Below, piece after piece: positions 43,801-51,999 of a DNA stretch of 64,000 nucleotides. The notes beneath the pieces are model-generated. The model did not search any database and was not told where the DNA came from. It saw nothing but the letters and a program-made list of their open reading frames with translations. The position numbers were made by a program, and so were the translations under genes. The DNA is from Chloroflexota bacterium (lineage in GTDB: Bacteria > Chloroflexota > Anaerolineae > UBA2200 > JACIWT01). The stretch spans positions 80,248 to 144,247 of the forward strand of contig JACIWT010000005.1 of NCBI GenBank assembly GCA_014360825.1. Reading direction: 5' to 3'. Each line of letters begins with the position of its first letter. Positions within the stretch are counted from its first letter, which is position 1.

Positions 43801-45406
43801 CGGGGAGATCAACGAGTTCCCGTATTTCACCTTCTTGTATGCGGACCTCCACGCCCATTTGATGTCGTTGCCTTTCACGGTGATGGTGTTGGGCATGGCG
43901 GTCAATCTGGTTCGAGAAGTTCGTTTGGGGGCGGCCACTGCAAGGTCCGGCGTAGGGAGAACCATCGCTGGTTGGCGGGCCTGGCTGCAGGCTCTCACCC
44001 ACCGCGTGGATTGGACAGAGGGGTTGGAATTGCTCGTCCTGGCCTTCGCTGTGGGGGCGCTGCGCTGTATCAACACCTGGGATTGGCCTACCTACCTGCT
44101 CGTCACCGCCCTCGCCTTGGGCATCCGCGAGTACGAACGGCGTGGCAGAGTGGATCTGGATGGTCTCGTCGCCTGGATCGTTCGCGCCGGTGTGGTGGCG
44201 GTCCTGAGCATTGCCCTGTACTATCCGTTCTGGCGATACTACGCTACTGGCTACACGGCCATCGAACTGTGGGAACACGAGCGCACTGCCCTGAGCGATT
44301 ATCTGACTATCCACGGTCTGTTCTTGTTTGTCATCGGCAGTTTTGTCTTCTGGAGCGTTTTCGGACAAAGGCGCAGTGGTGGCAGCATACGTATGCTCCG
44401 GTTATCAGTGAGGTTCTGGGATCGAATCCCGCGCTTGTGGTCCCTCTATGACGTCTTGGTGGTGAGGGGGCGGGAGTGGCTGGTGCCCTCTGCCTTGGCC
44501 TACGGGGTGCTCGTATTGGCGCTGCTCCTGGCGATGAAGGCCGGGATGTGGTTGTACTTGGTGATCCTACCATTGGGCGCGCTTTTCGTTGCGCTTATCC
44601 TGCGCGCCCGAGCCGACCCTCGACAGCGTTTTATGTGGGTGTTGGGGGCGCTTGCTTTGGCTTTGACCGTGGCCGTGGAGTGGGTCGTGCTGCGCGGCGA
44701 CATCGGGCGTATGAATACCGTGTTCAAGTTCTACCTGCAGGTGTGGGTCCTGTGGGGTATCGTAGCGGCGGCGGCACTGGACACGTTGGTCAAGGCTTCG
44801 TCGCGCTGGTCTCAAGAGGTGCGAACGGTCTGGTGGTGTATTTTCACGGTGCTTTTCATCTGCGCCGCACTTTATCCCTTGTATGCGACCCAGGCCAAGA
44901 TCCGCGACCGCTTCGACCCACAGCTTGGGTCGGGGCTCGACGGCATGGCCTATATGACCACCTCTCGTTACTATGACGAAAACCGTGAATTGGAACTCAA
45001 GTGGGATTATGAGGCCATCCAGTGGATGCTGGACCATATCCAGGGCTCGCCCGTCATTCTGGAGGCGAACACGCCACTTTATCGTTGGGGCTCGCGGGTT
45101 TCCATCTATACCGGCCTGCCCGCCACTGTGGGTTGGGATTGGCACCAGGCCCAACAGCGCTCGGTGATGCCGCGCGAAGTGGTGGATCACCGCGTCGCCG
45201 AGGTGCGTGAGACATACACGAATCCCAATGTCCAGGAAACCATGCGCCTGCTACAGAAATACGACGTCAGTTACATCTATATGGGCGAACTGGAAGAGGC
45301 GTACTATGGCACAGCAGCCACCGACAAGTTCGAGTATATGCGCTCGATGGGGCTATTGGAACTGGTCTATCACAACGAGCGAGTGCGCATATATCGGGTG
45401 CTGTGA
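40805..45406 (+). CDS. Giant GT39-DUF2298 fusion membrane protein, copy 1
   Basis: The protein has 1,533 residues. The N-terminal half (about 35-650) is a GT39-like membrane transferase: [13 protein letters not shown] carries the catalytic acid pair, and [35 protein letters not shown] is typical. From about residue 790 begins a DUF2298 (Chlor_Arch_YYY) domain: [29 protein letters not shown] (in two pieces), [44 protein letters not shown] and [18 protein letters not shown]. DUF2298 proteins are large archaeal and Chloroflexi membrane proteins of unknown function, probably GT-C fold. AAGGG precedes the ATG. The next gene starts 10 bases after the stop. Confidence 0.88.
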   Translation: [1533 protein letters not shown]

Positions 45407-45415
45407 GGGAGTGAG

Positions 45416-47389
45416 TTGAGATCCAAGCAACTTTCGGCTGCGTTGTTGCTCACTGTCGCCATTGCCTTTGCCCTGGCTGGGCAATACTACTTCCTGCAAA
45501 AGCGAGATTTCTTCTGGGATGCGGTAGCGCTATACTGCGTCGCGATCCTCGCCTTTCTCCTTCTCTCGCGCCGTCTGGAGAGTATATCCCAGGCCGACCG
45601 CAGCGAAGGCGAGGCCATCTGGTCACGGCTCTGGGTGGGGATGAGGGAGCGTCCCTGGCAGTCCGCTTGTCTCGCGGTGGCGCTGGTATCCACTGCTGCC
45701 ACCCTATACATCACCCAGATCGCCCGCGACCCCAATTACTGGTGGGCCTGGCGGCTCTGGCTGGTTAGCGTGGTCGCCTATGCCCTCGCTTTCGTCGAGG
45801 GTGTGCCTAAGTTCTCCTGGACAGCCCTACAGGCTCATCGTTACGAGGTGGTGGGTGTTTGTTTCCTGCTTCTGGCTGCCTTTCTGTTGCGGGTGGTCCA
45901 CTTGCAGAGTATCCCACAGAACATCGGCGGCGATGAGTGTTCCCAGGGGCTGGAAGCCATCCAGATGATAACGCCGGGATACCGAGGGAACATTTTTGCC
46001 ACGGGCTGGTTATCGGTGCCCCGTCTCTCGATGCTCTGGAATGCGCCGTGGATCAAGGTCTTCGGGCGGGAGGCATTTGGTCTGCGATTGCCCTGGGCGC
46101 TCGTGGGCACGGCAACTGTCTTGATGGTGTACCTGCTGATTCGCCGGCTGTTCCATCCTGGATGGGCGATGGCCACGAGCGTTCTGCTTGCTTGCTTCGA
46201 TTATCACATCCATTACAGCCGCCTCGGGTCGAATCAGATCGCCGACCCCTTGTTCACAGCAGCCGTTTATTATTTCCTGCTCCGGGCGGTGGAGGGGAAG
46301 CGGAGGCTGGATTGGGCTTTGGCCGGCATTGTGTTAGGGCTGTCTTGGTATTTCTATGCCGGGGCGCGGCTCACTACCGTCTTGGTGGTGATAACCCTGG
46401 CTTATTTCGCTCTCCGACAACGTGATTTTCTCTCCCAGCATCGGGATGGGCTATTCATCCTGGTGGTGGGGATGCTCATTGTCGGCGCTCCCCTGTTTGC
46501 CTGGTACTCTAAGCACCCGGACGAGTTCAATGGTCGGCTGAACTCGGTGGGCATTTTCCAGTCTGGCTGGCTGGACCGCGAAGTGCAGATCACCGGCAAA
46601 AGCAAAGCCTACCTGCTGTTCGACCAGTTTCGGCGGGCGTTTCTTTTCACCAATTATTACCCCGACCGGGTAGTATGGTACAATTCGCCGCGACCGCTGT
46701 TGCCCCTCGTCCCGGCGGCACTTTTCATGCTGGGTTTTGCCTACGCGGTGGCCCATGGCCTGGAACTGCCATATTTCCTGATCCTGGCTTGGTATATGAG
46801 CACTGTCATCTTTGGCGGCGCACTCACCGATTCACCGCCCTCGAGCCAGCGGCTGACGGGTCTGACTCCGGGGATCTGTCTCTTTCAGGTGGTGGGGCTC
46901 AGCAAGGTGTTGGAGTATATCCAAAAAATATGGCGGCTGCGACGTTGGGTCCGGCAGTTGGCAATGGTGGTTCTCATCGCTGCCATCGCCATTGCCAGCG
47001 CCCATTATTACTTCTTCACCTTCACGCCCCTGCGGGTGTATGGCAGCCCGCAGGCCGAGATCGCCACCGAGGTGGGCCGCTACCTGCGGGACCTAAATCG
47101 CGACCACTACGTGTATTTCTTCGGCCTGCCACGCCTGTTCCTGGGTTTCGCGACACTGCCCTACCTCGATCCGAATCTATGGGGGGAGGACGTACAGAAT
47201 CTGGCGCAGGTACAGCCGGATGCCTTGAGAAAAGATGCCGTGGTAGTATTTGTCTTCGTGCCCGAGCGCCTGGGTGATTACGAATGGGTGGTGAGCCAAT
47301 ACCCTGGTGGCTACGAGTGGCGCTATCACTTGCAAGGCAAGGGTCGGGAGCACGAGTTGCTTTTCATCCTCTATCAGATTGAGGCATAA
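45416..47389 (+). CDS. GT39-type integral membrane glycosyltransferase between the two giant fusions
   Basis: The protein has 657 residues with about twelve helices. The acid pair after an early external loop reads NIGGDECSQGLEAIQM. Then comes the ArnT/PMT-2-like stretch RLFHPGWAMATSVLLACFDYHIHYSRLGSNQIADPLF. A soluble C-terminal domain is external. The start is TTG at 45416, five bases after GGGAGTGAG. It lies two bases before copy 2 of the giant fusion gene, so these genes are certainly co-transcribed. Confidence 0.85.
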   Translation: MRSKQLSAALLLTVAIAFALAGQYYFLQKRDFFWDAVALYCVAILAFLLLSRRLESISQADRSEGEAIWSRLWVGMRERPWQSACLAVALVSTAATLYITQIARDPNYWWAWRLWLVSVVAYALAFVEGVPKFSWTALQAHRYEVVGVCFLLLAAFLLRVVHLQSIPQNIGGDECSQGLEAIQMITPGYRGNIFATGWLSVPRLSMLWNAPWIKVFGREAFGLRLPWALVGTATVLMVYLLIRRLFHPGWAMATSVLLACFDYHIHYSRLGSNQIADPLFTAAVYYFLLRAVEGKRRLDWALAGIVLGLSWYFYAGARLTTVLVVITLAYFALRQRDFLSQHRDGLFILVVGMLIVGAPLFAWYSKHPDEFNGRLNSVGIFQSGWLDREVQITGKSKAYLLFDQFRRAFLFTNYYPDRVVWYNSPRPLLPLVPAALFMLGFAYAVAHGLELPYFLILAWYMSTVIFGGALTDSPPSSQRLTGLTPGICLFQVVGLSKVLEYIQKIWRLRRWVRQLAMVVLIAAIAIASAHYYFFTFTPLRVYGSPQAEIATEVGRYLRDLNRDHYVYFFGLPRLFLGFATLPYLDPNLWGEDVQNLAQVQPDALRKDAVVVFVFVPERLGDYEWVVSQYPGGYEWRYHLQGKGREHELLFILYQIEA

Positions 47390-47391
47390 AG

Positions 47392-50300
47392 ATGGTTGAG
47401 GGTGGTATGAACGCGGGGAGATTCCATGAGGCATCGTATCCAGAAGAGCCGGATCTCTGGGAACAAATAGCCAGGTTGCGTGACCCGGCTGTGCGAGAGC
47501 GAGTGCTCTTGATCGCCTCGCTTGTCATCATCCTGTTGCTCGGGGCGTATTTCCGCTTCTTGGGTCGCAACTGGGACGAAGGGACGCTCTTGCACCCCGA
47601 CGAGCGCTTCATGGTGATGCTCACTGGGGCGATCCATCTGCCGAAGAGTTTCTCGGAGTATCTGGATTCTGCCAACTCTCCTCTCAATCCCTACACCCAT
47701 GGCTACGGCGGGTTGGTCTACGGCACACTGCCCATTTTCCTCACTCGCTGGGCCTATGAGGTGCTCAGTAAGTCCAACCCGGTGAATATCGAATTGGTGG
47801 GGCGCTTTGTCTCCGCCCTGTTCGACCTGGGCACCATCTATTTCGTCTACCTGTTGGCTAGAAAATTGTACGACCTGCGCGTAGGCGTCGTGGCGGCATT
47901 CCTGGCCGCTACCACGGTCTATCACATTCAGCAGTCCCATTTCTACGTGGTAGATATGGCGCTGGGCTTCTTCATTGTGGCCACGGCGTACTTCGCGGCC
48001 CGCGTTGCCGATGATGGCAACTGGCGAGATTTCTTGCTGATGGGCCTGTGCTATGGGTTGGGCGTGGCCTGCAAGATCAGTGCAGCGTTCTTCTTGCCGT
48101 TTATGTTGCTGGCCTGTGCCTTGCGCCTCTACCGCCGATGGAAGGATGCCGGAGAGGGGGAACCGCGCCCGCTGGTCTCCCTGCGACAGGTCATCGCTGG
48201 GTTGCGGGTCTCGGTCGAGGTTCGGCCGCTGGACGTGGCTGTTTCCACGAGGGTCAGGGGACTGATAGCCGTCGGTCTGGGTCTGATGGGTGCTGGGCTG
48301 GTGGCTTTCCTGGCCTTTCGCCTGGCGCAGCCCTACTCTTTTGAGGGCCCCGGCCTGTTTGACATAAAACCAACGATGTACTGGTTGAGCATGATGGGCC
48401 AGGCACAGCGCATGGCCTCGGGCCTGATTGACTGGCCCCCGAGCCACCAGTGGGCAGGTCGTACTCCACTATGGTTCCCGTTCAAGAATATGGTGCAGTG
48501 GGCGATGGGGTTCCCGCTTGGAGCCGCTGCGTGGCTGGGATGGGCCATCGCCGGGTGGGAGTTGTTACGTCGCCGCAAGTTCGTTCACCTCGTGCCCTTC
48601 ACTTGGGTGGGCTTCTGGTTCCTCTACCAAGGGTCCCAATTCGTGTGCAGCATCCGATATATGGTGCCCATCTATCCTTTTTTGGCTATGTTTGCCGCTT
48701 ATCTGGTGGTGAGAGTCTGGGATGCAGCGCGGGCGAAAGCGGCCTCGACCGGTGAGAAACGGCTCCGTCTCATTTGGATGGGTGTGGCAGCATCTTTGGG
48801 CCTCTTCGTGCTATTAGGCACCTTTCTGTATGCCTTCGCCTTCACCCGTATCTACACCCGCCGTTTGACCCGCGTGCAAGCCTCCAGTTGGATGTACGAC
48901 CACATCCCGCAGGGGTCCAAAATCGCCAGCGAGACCAGTTGGGATGATGCCTTGCCCTGGCGCGGCGTGGATGGCAAGGATGCCTATGGGACAGGGATGT
49001 TCGTCGGCGTGCAGATGCAACTTTACTCCGAGAACGACCCGCCTCTGCTCGAACAGACATTGGATTGGCTGGATATGGCCGACTACATCGTCTCCAGTTC
49101 CAACCGTGTGTACGGGTCGGTGATCCAGTTGCCCATGCGCTTCCCCTTTCAGATAAACTACTACAACCTGATGTTTCAGGAGAAATTGGGCTTCAAGATC
49201 ATCAAGGTCTTCACATCCTATCCCACACTGGGACCCATTCGCTTTGTGGATGACGAGGCGGAGGAGTCCTTCACCGTCTATGATCACCCGAAAGTCATTA
49301 TCTGGCAGAAGACGCCCGAATACTCCCGCGAGCGGGCGCGGGAACTGCTGGACGTGGTGGACTGGGATGCGGTGCGCAAACTGACGCCCATCGAGTTGCC
49401 ATCGTATAAGAACGGCCTGATGCTCACGGCGCAGCAGGCGAAGATCCAGCGCGAGGGTGGCACATGGTCGGCGATGTTCCACCCCGGCGATCTGGCCAAT
49501 AGGCTACCCCTGCTCGTCTGGCTTCTCGTTGTCGAGGTGGTGGGCCTGGCGGCGTTCCCATGGATGAATGCAGTGGGGCGGAACCTCCCCGACCGAGGCT
49601 GGGCCCTCAGCAAGGCGCTGGGCCTGCTCCTCTTGGCCTGGCTCTCGTGGATGCTGGTGAACACCGGCCTGTTTCGCTACACCCGCGGGACGATTCTCCT
49701 CTCACTATTTCTCACGGCAGCAGGGGCTGGGGCGTTGGTGTACTCTCGCCGCGATGGTTATCGCGCCCTCTGGCAGGAGAAGCGGCGCATCATCCTGTTG
49801 GAGGAGGTGGCTTTCCTGGCCTTCTTCCTCGGCTTCCTGCTCCTGCGCTGGGGCAATCCCGATCTCTGGCACGCCTGGCGCGGGGGCGAAAAGCCTATGG
49901 ATTTCGCCTACCTCAACGCGGTGATGAAGAGCAGCATCTTCCCACCCTACGATCCGTGGTTCGCCGGGGGCTACCTGAACTATTATTACTTCGGGCAGAT
50001 CATCGTGGGCACCCTGATCAAACTCACGGGCATCGTGCCCTGGGTGGCCTATAACCTGACTGTGCCGCTCCTGGCCGCACTCATTGCCATAGGGGCTTTC
50101 TCAGTGGCCTACAACCTGATGGCTGGCTGGGGCGAGCGACGGGCGGAGATCGCCGGTCTGGTGGCAGGGCTTTTCGTGGCCGTGCTCGGCAACTTAGGTG
50201 AGGCCGCGCTCATCGTGCGCGCACTGCGGAAACTCAACCAGGCGGAAATTCAAACCTCACTGCCCGTCCTGCGAGGCATCTATCAGACCCTGGGCGGGCT

Positions 50301-51999
50301 CAAAGAGGCGCTGGTCCATCACACCCCGCTGCCCATCGGACTGCAGGAGTGGTACTGGAACGCATCGCGGGTGATGGTCCATGGCGAGATCAACGAGTTC
50401 CCCTTCTTCACCATCCTCTACGCTGACCTGCACGCTCACTTCATCGCTCTGCCTTTCACGCTGCTGGCGGTTGGGCTGGCGCTGAACTACGTCCTGCCGC
50501 GGATCAATGGCTCAGACCGAAGCAGCGCCTGCCTGGACGACTGGGACGTATTGCGCCGCTGGCCCCAGGTGAGCCGTTGGGTTGAGGGGCTGAAGGCTCA
50601 GTGTGGCTGGTTGGAGCGAGTGGATTGGGCTGGGGTTGGAGAGGTGTTCCTGGCGGCGTTGACCGTCGGGGCACTGCGTTGCATCAATACCTGGGACTGG
50701 CCAACCTACCTGCTGGTAACAGTCGGGGCGCTGGCCCTGGGAGAATACGGACGGCGTGGGCGGATAGATGCGGAGGGCATCCAATCCGCGGGGCTCAAAG
50801 CGGTAGCGGTGGCTGTTCTTAGCGTATTGCTTTTCCGCCCGTTTGACGCCTACTACGGCGCGGCCTACACCGCCTTCGAGCGCTGGAAAGGGCCACGCAC
50901 TGGGTTCACCGAATATTTTCTCATTCACGGCGTCTTCCTCTTCGTTATTGTCTCCTGGCTGATCACCGAGTTCCTGCGCAGGACGGAATTTGGGCGGACG
51001 GTGCGTTTCTTCTCCCGCTGGTGGTATCGCCCGGCTCGAGCCTGGCATCTGTACTCTCGGGCGACCAATGCTTGGTTCCGACCAGGGGTTGTGGCGGGAC
51101 TCATTCTTCTCGTTGCCCTCAAAGGCATTGCGGCCCGGGAGTACGTGTATACCTTTGGGTTGCTCATCCTCGTCTTGACCCTGTCGTTGGGTCTGCGCCG
51201 CAATGCGGAGACGCGACGACGCACCCTCGTGTTCCTCATCGGCCTGGCGTTGTGCATCACGATGGCAGTGGAAGTGCTGGTACTCAAGGGCGATATCGGG
51301 CGGATGAACACGGTGTTCAAGTTCTACCTGCAGGTCTGGGTACTGTGGGGCGTGACGGCAGCGGCTTGCCTGGTGGACTTCTGGCCACATCTGGAGGGTT
51401 GGGAACCCGGGCTTCGCAATGCGTGGCGCGTGGTGTTCGCGGTCCTGGTCTTCTGCGCGGCGCTCTACCCTATCTTGGCCTCTAAGGCCAAGATCCGCGA
51501 TCGCTTCGACCCCAGCCTGGGACCGGGACTCGACGGCATGGCCTTCATGCAGACAGCCGTCTACAACGACGCCGGGCGCGACCTGCAACTCCACTGGGAC
51601 CAGGAGGCCATCGAGTGGATGCTGAGTAACGTCGAGGGCTCACCGGTGGTGGCCGAGGGTAACGCTGAGCCTTACCGCTGGGGCTCGCGGGTATCCGTTT
51701 ACACCGGGCTGCCGACCATTGTGGGCTACAACTGGCACCAGAAACAGCAGCGCCAGGTGGTGGGCCACGATGTGGTGGATCGGCGGCTGAACGACGTGCG
51801 CGAGTTCTACACCACAGCCGATGAAACCCGCCTGCGGGCGTTGATCCGCAAGTACAACGTCGAGTACATCTACTTCGGGGAGATGGAAGAGGCCTATTAT
51901 GGGCCAGAGGCTCGCGCCAGGTTCGAGGATATGGCAGAGCGGGGACTGTTAGAGTTGGTGTACCGAAACGAGCAGGTACAGATATTCCACGTGCGATGA
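47392..51999 (+). CDS. Giant GT39-DUF2298 fusion membrane protein, copy 2
   Basis: The 1,535-residue paralogue of the protein encoded at 40805-45406 has the same layout end to end. The GT39-like half has [11 protein letters not shown] and [28 protein letters not shown]; the DUF2298 half begins near residue 815 with [23 protein letters not shown] and has [13 protein letters not shown] and [18 protein letters not shown]. Near-equal lengths and shared blocks indicate gene duplication rather than independent fusions. ATG 47392 is two bases after the previous stop; ATG 47407 with GAGGGTGG upstream is an alternative. It ends overlapping the next gene by four bases. Confidence 0.88.
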   Translation: [1535 protein letters not shown]